A DNA stretch of 64,000 bases from Byssothecium circinans (Eukaryota; Ascomycota; Dothideomycetes; Pleosporales; Massarinaceae), in contig ML976982.1 of NCBI GenBank assembly GCA_010015675.1, forward strand, positions 1,346,172-1,410,171, given 5' to 3'. Below the pieces are notes generated by a model. That model searched no databases, had not been told where the DNA came from, and saw nothing but the letters and a program-made list of their open reading frames with translations. Positions 9,109-19,699 of the stretch are shown here, one piece after another (positions within the stretch are counted from its first letter, which is position 1; each line of letters opens with the position of its first letter). Position numbers and translations under genes: made by a program.

Positions 9109-10371
9109 ATGCTATTCCTACCCTTCCTTGCGGCGATACTACCCTCAGTATCTGCCCTCGCCTTCCCCGGCGCCGAAGGGTTCGGTCGCAACGCAATCGG
9201 CGGCCGCAAAGGCAGCGTCTACGTCGTCACGAACCTCAACGACTCGGGAGCCGGTTCCCTCCGCGATGCCGTCTCCTCCCCGGACCGTATCGTCGTGTTC
9301 GCCGTCGGCGGCCTTATTACCATCAAGGAACGCATCGTAGTCTCAAAACGCATCAGTATCCTCGGGCAAACAGCGCCAGGCGATGGAATCACCGTGTACG
9401 GCAATGGTTGGAGTTTTTCCAACGCCGACGATGCCATCATAAGATACATCAGAATCCGCATGGGCAAGGGAGGCACGAGCGGAAAAGACGCAGCCGGCAT
9501 CGCGGAAGGAAGCAACATGATCTTCGACCACATAAGCGTAACCTGGGGCCGAGACGAAACCTTCAGCATCTCTGGTTCCGAAGCCGGCAACATCACCATC
9601 CAAAACAGCATCATAGGCCAAGGGCTCGAGACGCATTCCTGCGGCGGACTGATCCAAACCGCCGTCGGCAACGGCATCTCTCTCTTTCGCAACCTCTACA
9701 TCGACAACAACACGCGCAACCCGAAAGTCAAAGGCACCAACGACTTCACCAACAATGTCGTCTACAACTGGGGCGGCGGCGGCGGGTACATCGCCGGCGA
9801 CAGCAGCGGAATCTCCGAAGCCAACATTGTAGGGAATTACTTCATCTCGGGCCCTAGCACCAGCGTCACGGCGTTTACCCGCGGGAACGAAAACTTCCAC
9901 GGCTATGTTGAGAAGAACTTCTACGACTCGGATAAAAACGGCGCTCTCAACGGCGTCGAAATCGGCGTCTCCTCTTCAAACTACGGCGGCCTGGCCATCC
10001 AGTCGAAAAAATTCCCACACCCTGCTCCCGCGAAGATCCTCAGCGCCGCAGACGCACTTACCTACGTCCTCGCATCCGTAGGCCCCTCGCTGAAGCGCGA
10101 TTCCATCGACACGCGGCTGATCGAGGAGGTCAAGAGTTATGGGAAGACTGGGCAGTTGATCTCTGACGAGAAGGCTGGTCCGATGAATGGCCCCGGGACG
10201 GTGAATGGAGGCACGAAGGCGGTGGATACGGATGGTGATGGGATCCCCGATGCGGCGGAGACGAAGTTTGGGTTCGATTTGAACAAAAACGATGCTATGG
10301 CGGATAAGGATGGGAATGGGTATACGAATATTGAGGATTGGGCGAATTCGTTGGTGCCGAGTGGGTATTAG
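9109..10371 (+). CDS. secreted pectate lyase, PL1-type beta-helix with calcium-binding tail
   Basis: Single-exon 420-residue protein. The ATG at 9109 gives a signal peptide (MLFLPFLAAILPSVSALA) leading into FPGAEGFGRN, the usual mature start of these lyases; the frame is open upstream but without an ATG. Family marks: VTNLNDSGAGSLRDAV, SILGQTAPGDGI, IIRYIRIRMG, FDHISVTWGRDE (about residues 140-152, carrying the calcium/catalytic Asp region) and repeated N-x-I-x-N beta-helix rungs. Residues about 380-412 contain DTDGDGIPDAAE and DKDGNGYTNIED, two calcium-loop motifs usual in bacterial extracellular enzymes. It should cleave polygalacturonate outside the cell by beta-elimination. Absence of introns and the bacterial-style tail make transfer from bacteria worth testing. 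Confidence 0.88.
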   Translation: MLFLPFLAAILPSVSALAFPGAEGFGRNAIGGRKGSVYVVTNLNDSGAGSLRDAVSSPDRIVVFAVGGLITIKERIVVSKRISILGQTAPGDGITVYGNGWSFSNADDAIIRYIRIRMGKGGTSGKDAAGIAEGSNMIFDHISVTWGRDETFSISGSEAGNITIQNSIIGQGLETHSCGGLIQTAVGNGISLFRNLYIDNNTRNPKVKGTNDFTNNVVYNWGGGGGYIAGDSSGISEANIVGNYFISGPSTSVTAFTRGNENFHGYVEKNFYDSDKNGALNGVEIGVSSSNYGGLAIQSKKFPHPAPAKILSAADALTYVLASVGPSLKRDSIDTRLIEEVKSYGKTGQLISDEKAGPMNGPGTVNGGTKAVDTDGDGIPDAAETKFGFDLNKNDAMADKDGNGYTNIEDWANSLVPSGY

Positions 10372-11315
10372 GACGGTGGATGGGGGGGGGAAATGCGGGA
10401 AGGGGGGTTTGTATATACCTTTTTAGGTTCTTGTTTATATTTTTTATGAATGGCGAGGGACACGGGATGAAGAGAAGTGGAGGAGCCATGATAGGCTTTA
10501 TAGCGATATCCATGTCAGGACAAATCATCTTTTGTCCTCTTGAGACCAATATCACAGCAGCTAAAACGTGCCCAATTTTCTGTCCTTGCTCTAGCACTTG
10601 CACTTGCACTTACAATGTACCTCTAAAAACTAGACAAACACAAAGAAAACCTTCTCTATGAATCCATAAATCCAGAATCGGATCTTGAGATAGAGCGATT
10701 TCGCACAACTACCCGTGGCCCGCAGTATTCCGTGCCCCTACCCAAACATCCAACTTCTGGACCAGCTGTCAAACAACCTCCTAGACATCCGTGTCCAGGT
10801 ACTCGTTGAGCTAGTCAAATTTAACTATTGCTTACACTAACAATAATGTGAGTTCAAGTTTAGCACGGACAGAGATGTTGAGGGCTGCAGAAAGCAAGTG
10901 GAAAAGCCTTTCTGTGGGATCGATAAAGCTCTATTATCAACTCTTAGCTCGTTACTAGATTGCAGATACTTAGTCGCAGAAGGATAGGCCCCTTGCAAGT
11001 GTCGTAATATGTGGTCCTGAACACTCATAAAACTAGTACGGGGGTACTATAGGACATCGCGTAAGAATTGACGGTAAGAAACTTAAAACGAGTCGTTGGG
11101 CCTCCGCTGACCGCATGCGCACAGGACGATGAAAAGCAGCTAAGCTATAGTGCGAGGTTCGTATACGATCTGCTCATAACCCATGCTAGCAAAAGTGGTG
11201 ATGCTCAAAAGGGCTAAGATGCTAAAATTAGAGCGATGTTGTTACGGTATTAATACAAGATTGAAATGTCGAACATGGTGCCTAATGGAGTAGGCCAGCC
11301 GCAGGGGAGGATGCT
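10372..11315. other. intergenic, no gene seen
   Basis: Lies between the 3' ends of the pectate lyase and GEP4 genes. A minus frame at 10837-11028 of 63 codons has no resemblance to a known family and I do not call it. Part of 10800-11250 is A/T-richer with scattered stops. Confidence 0.55.
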
Positions 11316-12190
11316 TCATTCAAAGCTGCTCCGTGGATCGGGTGCGCAATACCCTCTCCTCAGCAAGAAACCAGACAGCCGATCCTCTAACCTCGCGAAC
11401 TAGAATAAAGTCAGTAAATATGCATTTACGCTTTCATCAGCCCAGTCTAACTTATGGGTCCATCAAGCACCACCCACAATGCGAGAAGGAAAGCACAACT
11501 CACAAAGCTTTTCCTCTCAATAATACCGTCCTTGATCCATAACCCATACCCACCCATCAAATTCGCCATCATAACATCCGTAAACAATCGATCGCCGACA
11601 ACGGCGATGTGGGAAGGGGAGGTTACGCCGGAATCGGACTGCTGTTTGAAGTACGAGAGAACTTCGTCTTTACAGCCAGGCTTTTTGGTTGAGTGACGAA
11701 GAACCTTTACGCCCGTGTTTTTTTCCAGAAGGGCGGCTTGCGCTTGGTCTTTGTCATCGTCTGTTCCCGCTGTGTTGGAGACTATGAGGAGCTTGGAGCC
11801 GGGATAGGCGCGACGGAGCTCTTGAAACTTTTCCTGTGAGGATATTAGTATGTATTCGTGTCATAAGTCTAGTGACGTCGAGTCATAAGGCTGCATTGAC
11901 GAGGGGAGGTGGAGCAGGTCAACTGAGAGGACATTGAGGCAATCAACTGGTTTTCATTTCCGACTTACATGGTATGGTCTATGAACCTCATTTGCATGTG
12001 GAACAGCAAAGCAATTATCCTTGTCCAAAATCACTGCCCTGATATCCACCTCCTTCTCACCCTTCTTCCGTGGAAACGCTTTTGACAGAGGTACTGGTAG
12101 ATGATTGAACGTGGACACGGTATGCTGCGGAAGACAGAGAGCAGGATCTCTAATCAGCCGAAACACGTTCAGCGTCCCCGAGATATTCAT
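11316..12190 (-). CDS. GEP4: mitochondrial phosphatidylglycerophosphatase
   Basis: Three exons, 11969-12190, 11504-11833 and 11316-11399, joined in phase 0 twice; introns 135 and 104 bases with GT-AG ends (branch TTACTGAC before the last acceptor). Product 211 residues. HAD phosphatase motif I is AVILDKDN (Asp56/Asp58), the specific signature of the Gep4 family; motif II lies at LLIVSNTAGT and motif IV at VVGDRLFTDV. Gep4 removes the phosphate of phosphatidylglycerophosphate on the matrix side of the inner mitochondrial membrane, a step in cardiolipin synthesis. The N-terminus is short and only mildly basic. It diverges from the SmD3 gene with 364 bases between starts. Family assignment is firm. 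Confidence 0.9.
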
Positions 12191-12554
12191 CGATGATCTT
12201 GAGGAGAGACTGGCAATGCGCCATGGTTGACAGGTGAGTGTTGTGCATTGCTGACTAAGTCATCAGTGGGTCCAAGCTCCATTTCCGAATATCTTCGTCT
12301 CCACCAGACGACGGTATTGACTGCCACGGACCTCACCGCTGCCACACTCAAGCCCAGCACGACGTACGAGACTGTCTCTCCAATTTCCAGAAACACGTAA
12401 GGCTTGAGACTGTGCGTTTTGTCGCGTTCGCCAGCAATTACCAACCCCACTATTCGAGCCCACTACAACCTAACCCAGTTCCTGACCGACGACCGTACGC
12501 GCGATACCGAAGATACCGATACCACCCGCCTGACACCTGAAGGTCTACTCAACC
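12191..12554. promoter_or_regulatory. divergent promoter, GEP4 / SMD3
   Basis: 364 bases separate the two ATGs. Short frames cross it on both strands but none shows family features. No clear TATA box. Confidence 0.4.
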
Positions 12555-13049
12555 ATGACGAGTACGATCGGTATCCCCATCAAGCTCCTGAATGAGGCCG
12601 CTGTATGTAAAATATGGAACCCCAACTGGCGCATCGCCTCTGATTGTCGCATTAGGGACACGTTATCACTCTCGAGATATCGTCCGGCGAGGTGTACCGA
12701 GGAAAGCTCATTGAAGGTCAGTCATCCAGAAATTCCCAAGGAGCGCCCGCTAATTGCATCTAGCTGAGGACAACATGAACGTCCAGCTCAAAGACATCAC
12801 GGTCACCGCCCGCGACGGTCGTGTATCGCATCTCGAACAAGTCTACATCCGCGGCTCTCACGTGCGCTACTTCATCGTGCCAGACATGTTGAGGTATGAT
12901 ACTGCAGGGTCTGAGAACGAGAGGAAGGTACTAACTACTGCAGGAATGCGCCCATGTTCCGATCTCGAGGAACCCGAGGCAGAGGCGTCGGTCTTGCTCG
13001 TGGCCGTGCTACGGTGAACAGGGCAAGAGGCACGCGTCCTGGTCGCTGA
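12555..13049 (+). CDS. SMD3: small nuclear ribonucleoprotein Sm D3
   Basis: Four small exons: 12555-12602, 12656-12716, 12764-12893, 12944-13049. All junctions are in phase with introns of 53, 47 and 50 bases; the last has a textbook TACTAAC branch. The 114-residue product carries Sm1 ([19 protein letters not shown], then [17 protein letters not shown]) and Sm2 ([17 protein letters not shown]) and a C-terminal RG-rich tail ([15 protein letters not shown]), exactly the SmD3 layout. It is part of the heptameric Sm ring on U1, U2, U4 and U5 snRNAs; the RG tail is the usual site of arginine methylation. Length agrees with the family (about 100-130). Confidence 0.95.
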
Positions 13050-13475
13050 GCGGGGAGAAGGAAATGGGTTTATGACACAAAAGATCTCTTGAACTCGGAG
13101 ACTATCCCGAGGCATTTGGCTGCGCTTTGGAGGACCAGCATCGGATAGAGAAACATGATAAGAAGGCGTCACTCTAAAAGGTACGAGGTTCCCGAGTAGG
13201 ACACCCTTGCCACTACGAGCATTCAGACTGAGTTCAAATTTCAGAATTGCGCGCTTTGGAAGTGCCATCCAGCGTGCTTTTAGTAACCAAAGAGGGGTTA
13301 TCTATTGGTTTCCTCTGATCGTGAAGCTATTGTGGACGCGTGAAATTCTTCTAAAGTGTACTGTCCAGCACTTTGACTTCTCAGATGTCAGAATTGACGT
13401 GGGGTGTTAAAGAACCCCACATGTAAAGCCAAGACCTCCGAAACTCCGCAGCTTTCACTCCAACGCTCCACCATC
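13050..13475. other. intergenic, no gene seen
   Basis: Contains the 3' region of SMD3 and the leader of the next gene. Overlapping short frames on both strands have no recognisable content. Confidence 0.55.
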
Positions 13476-14440
13476 ATGGAGATACGGAATCCTCGACGCA
13501 TACTCGCTCTCGGCGCGCCGGAATCTGGCGTGCTCGGTCTGTTAAAAGGTGATCAGCTCAATCTAATGACCCCAGCAGCCCACCATCACTGACATCATCC
13601 CCAGATCTCACTGGCTCCGCGCCCGACCTCGTCACCGACACCACCGCCGGCCTCTCCCATGAATGGCACGTCACCACGAAATACTACACTGCCACGCTTC
13701 CCATATGGGTCGACGAGATCCCCAGCGTCGCTGAGTGGCGCACCGAGTTCATAAAGCCTGAAGCTAAGGAAGTGGTTTCCGTGCTGGGAGCATGGATCTT
13801 CTGTTTTCGGAAGCCTGTGACGTCTTCGCAGCTAGATACAATCAAGGAGACATTGAAGTCGATCGCCGATGTGATTGAAAAGGCATGCGGATATGGCGGT
13901 GATCAGGTCTGCCTAGCGGTCGCGATGCCGCAGAGCACGACGCCGTATTTGGACAAGAGTAATGAGGAGTGGGAGGAGGAGTGTATGGAGTATGGGTTCG
14001 AATTCGTGGATAGTGAGGCTAAGGGCAAGAATGAATTTGGGGAGGAGATGGGTGTTAAGAGGGTGGAGGATGCGTTGAAGGCGCATGAGTGGGACGGGGG
14101 AGCTGACGACGAGGGTTTCGACTTTGGTGATGAGGGTGAGTTTGAAGAGGGACTAGATGCTGAAGAGAGGGAAATGGGAGATGAGTTGTTTGGGCTTAAG
14201 ATGGCGGTGAATGGCGTAGGTGAGGATGGAGAGCAGGTGGAGGGTGGTGAAGAGGAGCAAGTTGAAGAGCTAGAGAAGCTTATGCGGAGGATGGTTGCTA
14301 TCAAAGGTACGCTTTCGATTCGGATACTATGGTACATGACTGTTGCTGACTCCCTGCTAGACACGAGCGAAGGCATGCCCGAGGCAGAACGCAAGCGCTT
14401 CGCCACAAAAGCCGTCAACGACCTAATGAAAGACCTCTGA
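13476..14440 (+). CDS. alpha/gamma-adaptin-binding p34-like protein (Irc6 family)
   Basis: Three exons: 13476-13548, 13605-14306, 14361-14440, joined in phase 1 at both sites (introns 56 and 54 bases). Product 284 residues. It opens with RRILALGAPESGVLGLLK, a GTPase-like P-loop position in which the usual GKS/T is lost, followed by DLTGSAPDLVTD and a G-domain-like core (VVSVLGAWIFCFRKP). A very acidic middle (about 165-245) and the C-terminal helix EAERKRFATKAVNDLMKDL complete the p34/Irc6 pattern. Animal p34 (AAGAB) chaperones clathrin adaptor assembly and Irc6 acts in clathrin traffic; a similar role is inferred. The start was chosen because it begins the conserved N-terminus. Confidence 0.8.
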
Positions 14441-16359
14441 ACTCCACACACATAACCCCTCTCCCCAAATATATCAAAAACGAGAAGCTCATCTTTGCCA
14501 TTCCCTACATGCACCTCTCTCCTCAACCCAAAGGCAGTTTCAACCTTACACATGCAAAATCCCACCCGACCCATGAACGATTCCCAACATCTCATCCTAC
14601 CTCAACACACAAGCCGCTCGAATCCCACATAAGTCAAATACCACCCTATCAACCCCGTTCAACAATCAGTTGGAAGCTTGGTAAAGTCAGAGGTGCTCCC
14701 AACCCCCTCATAGTCCCTTCCTACAACCCAACCCCATGCTTCAAATACCCAAACACCGTACCTGATCACTAACTCAGTCCTCTATATACTTCCAAGAAGC
14801 CAGCATCGTCGCCAGGAGTCACGGCACCGCAGACCTCAAAACAGAGAGAAAGATCGTGGTGGTGCTGTTAGGGTCGGCGAAAACTTTCTAGGACATGTTG
14901 TATCTAGTACCCAGCTCCCGTCTCGCCATTAGGACTGAGATTGTAGAGTGAGTGCAAGTTGGTCCTGATGGCTGCGTTGAAGGCTCGGTGCTTGGTCCTC
15001 ATGGTGTATGCAGTCACTGGTGCCGTTTGTAGAAGGGGCTGCGAGGGTCTGGGATGGTTGGCGCGGTACTTCGCGTAGTATCACATATCGAAGAGCCACT
15101 GCAAGCGGCCAAAGCCAATGACAAAATCGATGGAATGTATCTACACTGCTCCCTCGACCGTGAGAGGAACGACTACAAGCCTAAGGTACATCTCAATTCT
15201 GAAGAACATATTTGTTTTGCACATGTTGAAAGCGAATAGATAACAATCGCATTATTGCTATGCTCAATCAGCCCTGAGCAAAGTGACGATCCATAGAAGA
15301 CCTTCAGCTTTACAAATTGGATGCACATATTACGGACCACCATGGCACTGAGACATTAGATTTAACAATAATTTTCTCCGCTGTCTTCTATGGGTAGTTG
15401 CGGCTGTTTCCTCCTGCGGCAAAAACACATACGCGAACTCCAACAAACCTGCGTAAGCATCGAACACATATCCATGGCATGACAGCCACAGCAGTTCAAG
15501 CTGTAAATGCTAAGGCATTGGAGTGATAGCGCGTGCTATCCCCTGTCTGGCTATTAGCTACGTTGTAATCCACGACGTGAAGTGTCTGCACTGTGTAACA
15601 AGGTCGGTCGGGGACTTGATCAAGAGCAGTGCAAGTTCAGTATTGCGGGAAACCCTTCTCCAAAATGCTATGGCTTTGCAGTTGTGTTCGTCTGTCTTTC
15701 TTTTGGTTCTTGTGTGTAATAAAGAGGCTACATGTAGTTATCAAGCATTCTGGATCTGCTCGTGTCCGTGTTACCTTGAACAGTACCTATCCGCAGTACC
15801 CGGCAAAAAAGCTTCGGAAAGAGAGAATGACTGACTGAAACTAGGTATTTACGCTGATTGTTGAAACGTGCAGTTGCATGACTCGAAGAGCTGAACGAAG
15901 CCTTTGAGCCCTAACCTCCTTCTCAGATACCAACCATTCTTTGCGGACAGATATCTCAATTTTATAATTAGAACAAAGGCTCGGGAACGTAGTGTCGTTA
16001 CCCGCATTCCCGGCCTAGTGTACCTGTATTCTTTCTCAACATACTGTGCTTGCCCGTGTACTGTTACGGATAAATGAGACACTCTAAAATCTGTTGGGAT
16101 CTAGTTACACGGCAGTGGCGGTGAGTATGAAAGCGGGCACCGTGCCTTCTTATAGCAAACAAGAAGCACTATCATGCCGAAATCATTGCGAGCATGGGGG
16201 TATCGATCGAGGTTGTACTACCAATTTGTGGGACATATAAGGTTAGAAGCGTGTGTTCGAATACTTCCTTTGCTGCTTCTCATTCACTTCTACGATACAA
16301 CTGCACGGGAAGGTGAGAATTACTTTAGTTCAACAATCAACCCAACAGCAATACCAACC
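14441..16359. other. 1.9 kb intergenic stretch, one coding-like tail on minus strand
   Basis: Mostly without coding signal. On the minus strand, 14909 to about 15090, a frame ending at TAG 14909-14911 reads protein-like (MRTKHRAFNAAIRTNLHSLY, NLSPNGETGAGY), but no start, upstream exon or homologue is recognised and another frame is open there too. On the plus strand the SET gene frame is open upstream of its chosen ATG from 16174 without plausible protein content. Confidence 0.35.
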
Positions 16360-17385
16360 ATGCAGCCCTCTGCACCCAACCCTTCCCCAAACATCTCCAC
16401 CCCACCGTACTACGCCATCACTACCATCCCCGGAAAAGGAAAAGGCGTCATAGCAACCCAAAAGATCCCCCGAGGCACGCGTCTTCTCAGCGAAGCCCCA
16501 CTATTCACAGTCCGCCGCCTCACAACCATCCACTCCACCGCGACTCTGAACCAGCAAATCGCGAAAAAAGTCAAGGACCTACCAAAAGAATCGCAACACG
16601 CCTTCTTCGCCCTGCACAACGCCCACGGCAAACAAAAGTACGGCGGAGTCTTCCTCGGCATTGCGAAAACAAATGCTCTCCCGCTTGGCGCTGGCGACGA
16701 TGTTGCTCTCGGCGGGATATTCTTGGAGGCCTCGAGGATCAATCACGCATGCATGTCGAATGCGCAGAATACGTGGAATGAGGCATTGGGAAAGCTTATG
16801 ATCCATGCTTGTAAAGATATTGAGGAAGGGGAGGAGATCACAATTTCCTATCTGAGTAAGATGGAGACGCATGCGAAGAGACAACAGGAACTGAGGGACA
16901 CGTTTGGATTCGAGTGTCGATGCGCGATGTGCGAGGTGGAACCGGAGAAGCGACAAGAGAGTGATGCACGGATTGCGGAAATCGCGCGCCTGGATGCGCT
17001 GGTGGGGGATGGGATGAGCATTATTCAGACGCCCTTGTCCTGTCTACATAATGCGGAGAAGATGCTTCGTTTGCTAGAGGAATTGGGATGTACGGATGCG
17101 AGGATCGCGGGTGTGTATTACGATGCGCTGCAGATTGCGATTGCGAATGGGGATCAGGCGAGGGCAAAGGTATTTGCGGAGCGTGCGTGTGATGAGAGGG
17201 TTGTGCTGGAAGGGGAGGATAGTTCTGAGGTTGAACGGTTGGGGGGTTTGGTTAGGAGGCCTGATAGTCATAGGTTGTATGGGACGAACATGCGGTGGAG
17301 ATCAAACTTGAAGGGTATTCCGGTGGGGTTGGAGGAGGGAAAGTTTGAGGAGTGGGTTTGGAAAAAGGGTGGGAGAAAGACTTGA
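16360..17385 (+). CDS. SET-domain protein with post-SET zinc site
   Basis: Single exon, 341 residues from the ATG at 16360. The frame is open to an earlier ATG at 16174, but that extension has no conserved content, and the A-rich context of 16360 with SET motifs starting soon after favours the later start. SET core: ITTIPGKGKGVIATQKIPRG, then EASRINHACMSNAQNTWN (NH-C knot motif) and GEEITISYLS; the post-SET CRCAMCE follows. The C-terminal third is helical (TPR-like), as in fungal SMYD-type proteins. Family members are lysine methyltransferases, histone or non-histone; the substrate cannot be told from the sequence. Confidence 0.85.
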   Translation: MQPSAPNPSPNISTPPYYAITTIPGKGKGVIATQKIPRGTRLLSEAPLFTVRRLTTIHSTATLNQQIAKKVKDLPKESQHAFFALHNAHGKQKYGGVFLGIAKTNALPLGAGDDVALGGIFLEASRINHACMSNAQNTWNEALGKLMIHACKDIEEGEEITISYLSKMETHAKRQQELRDTFGFECRCAMCEVEPEKRQESDARIAEIARLDALVGDGMSIIQTPLSCLHNAEKMLRLLEELGCTDARIAGVYYDALQIAIANGDQARAKVFAERACDERVVLEGEDSSEVERLGGLVRRPDSHRLYGTNMRWRSNLKGIPVGLEEGKFEEWVWKKGGRKT

Positions 17386-17710
17386 TGGTGGAGTTGGGAA
17401 TTTGTTTGAGGGGATTACAGACACTTCCAATGGTTGCTGTCGATACAAGGCTCACAGTGTACTTGTGTTGTTTTATGTTGCTAACTTGAAGAAGCTAGGC
17501 TGTAAAGCTTACTTTCGGCTGATCCACATGGGATGACGAAGTGCGGCAGGAACGCGATTATTTCCAACCACGATCATCCCAAATTTTCGTTTTTTTACCC
17601 TCTTTTTCACTCCCACCCCTTTTCACTTTTCCTTTACGATTTAGTTGCGATCCGATCGCCCTCCATTCTTGATCACACTTCTGCAGCGCTTCAGCGCTTG
17701 CTTCTCCACC
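17386..17710. promoter_or_regulatory. short intergenic with CT-rich tract
   Basis: A long pyrimidine tract (about 17580-17640) lies just before the start of the next gene, the typical core-promoter feature here. No TATA box seen. Confidence 0.45.
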
Positions 17711-18841
17711 ATGCTCCCCGTCTTCATCCTCGCGGCCTTCCTCCTGAAAACCGCGGCTGCCAGCTCCGAAGTGATATGGCTCAAGCCCCAGCAAGCCGCC
17801 GTAGTCAAAATTGATACCCCAGGCTATCCGCTATGGGTCATGGACAAGAACAATCCCGATGCGCCCGCGCTTTACCGAGACGAAGACGAAGCATACTGGC
17901 AAACGAGCGATCCCGCTGCCGTACTCCTCAACATCTCCATGTCCGGCAATAATCATACCCTATACATGAACGGACAAGCCATCCTGCCATTGGAAGATAG
18001 CAACAGACCGCCGCTAATTTCCGCTTATCAAGTTCACGCCGATACTTCGATTAAGGCTATCCGCACGTTTGCGGCATCTGGGCTGTTGAAGGGAAGATTG
18101 GATCAAGAGGACCTTCAACACCGCAGCTTTCTTGAGCTGGATTATGATAGATTGGTCGAGGCGGATCCGGAGACGGGACCATACCGCAGTCACAAGCCCA
18201 CGCTCCGTTTCCGCATCATGGGCGTTGGTGCGTTTACAAAGGATGATGTATTGGATGTGAATAAGCAAGAAGTCCTGCACGTCACGCTGAACGATATGAA
18301 TGGCGGCACGTCTAAAGATCCAAAGCGCTCGTATGCGATCACCCAAATTGAGATCAAGATCGTAGATGAAAGCTATGGGGGAATACACAAAGGACCAGAG
18401 GAAGATTTCGAGCGCGAGTGCACAATCACGTCCTGGGCATGCCCTGACACTGGTCTCTACACACCTGTGGCGCCCTACTACCGCTTCATCTGGCGCAAGA
18501 AGTTCGATCAGTTTGGACGCATTGGCTCCACAAGACACGCTATCGCGAAGAAACTCAACGTGCTACAAGAGCGTTTTGGGCTCGCGCTTTTGAAGCAGTA
18601 TGCGATTCTTGCGGCGGCTGGCTTGATTGCATTGGCTTCATGGAACGCGTATAAGCAATTAAGTTCGGGAGATGATGCCGTCAGGAAGAATGCGGAAGAG
18701 AAGTTGAAGGGAAAGGCAGCAATCACGTATGCGAATGATGAGGAAGATGATGCATGGATTGCAGAGCATACGATGGATGTAGGGACTGCGTTGACGGATA
18801 AGGAGGTGCAGCAGTTGAATTATATTATACCCGAGGAGTAG
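17711..18841 (+). CDS. ER-type single-pass membrane protein, function unknown
   Basis: Single exon, 376 residues. The ATG at 17711 gives a signal peptide (MLPVFILAAFLLKTAAASS); the frame is open upstream, but an earlier start would bury the signal. A luminal domain of about 270 residues follows, with possible N-glycosylation sites (NIS, NHT) and a pair of cysteines (ECTITSWACPDTG). The segment AILAAAGLIALASWNAY (about 305-325) is a membrane helix and the acidic tail (DEEDDAWIAEH) would face the cytosol. The arrangement suggests a type I protein of the secretory pathway. I recognise no named family; it reads like a conserved fungal protein. Confidence 0.75.
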   Translation: MLPVFILAAFLLKTAAASSEVIWLKPQQAAVVKIDTPGYPLWVMDKNNPDAPALYRDEDEAYWQTSDPAAVLLNISMSGNNHTLYMNGQAILPLEDSNRPPLISAYQVHADTSIKAIRTFAASGLLKGRLDQEDLQHRSFLELDYDRLVEADPETGPYRSHKPTLRFRIMGVGAFTKDDVLDVNKQEVLHVTLNDMNGGTSKDPKRSYAITQIEIKIVDESYGGIHKGPEEDFERECTITSWACPDTGLYTPVAPYYRFIWRKKFDQFGRIGSTRHAIAKKLNVLQERFGLALLKQYAILAAAGLIALASWNAYKQLSSGDDAVRKNAEEKLKGKAAITYANDEEDDAWIAEHTMDVGTALTDKEVQQLNYIIPEE

Positions 18842-19699
18842 ATGCTCTTCCTAAATATACCAATTGACGTTATTCTGCTCGGTTTCCATTCCTCACTTCT
18901 CTCTTTTTGTCGCAGTACTAAAAAAGAGCTCAACACCGCCACAGCTTTGAGTTTGCAGATGTGCAAAACACATTGACCACATGTTTGACATCAAGTTCCC
19001 CAGCAAACACCAACTCGCTCGTCATCCATTCCAACCCTCTACCCCGTACGCCCTGCGAACCTGTGTTCCCACGAGCTGATTATGACGTGGGCAGCCAGGA
19101 CCCCGACATGGACGAATGAGGCTCAGCCTGCGACGGTGACCTTTTCTCCCAATCAGCTTACACCAATCAGCCGGCACGAGGACGTCACATGCTCACAGCC
19201 AGCGCCCCCTTGGAAGTAACGACCACAGGCTGGCTTCTGCTACTGTCGTGAAATACGTCTAGCGACTATTCGAGAGGTCAACTGGCAAACGGAATGACAT
19301 GGAGGGAAGCAACAACGCCGTGTTGTTGCTGACTTATAAGCGCACCTGCCCCGGCGTTCTCGTGACCTCTTCTTCTCTTCGCTCCGCTTCTCAGCTTCTC
19401 AACCTGTCGACGCACACCTTGAACGTTCAGCCTACCTCTGTGCACGCAGCGATACTCTGCCCCGGATTTGTCGGTACCATGCCCTTGGTGGTTGTCTGTT
19501 AGGCTGTTAGCCAAGAGATCTCAGCACGCGCCCATTTCCGACGTTAATCCGGACCGAAGCTTTCACACAAACCCGAAGCAAGCCGCTCCGGAAACCCACA
19601 TCAACCACGAACGACATCATTTGGCTCTCTAAACAGCCCATCAATATCAAAAATAGCACGAAAATCGCCGGGATCTCCAAGGCAGTGCGCTAAACCGGA
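18842..19699. other. intergenic, promoter of Zn2Cys6 gene
   Basis: No gene recognised. The annotated start of the downstream regulator is at 19700; an ORF-only view would place it about 370 bases later and treat its first exons as spacer. Confidence 0.5.

Noticed and set aside
9343..9900. 185-codon minus frame and 149-codon plus frame inside the pectate lyase
   Set aside because: Antisense and offset shadows of a GC-rich coding region with a clear family match.
13903..14595. 230-codon minus ORF over the p34-like gene
   Set aside because: Ser/Pro-rich shadow of the acidic stretch on the opposite strand.
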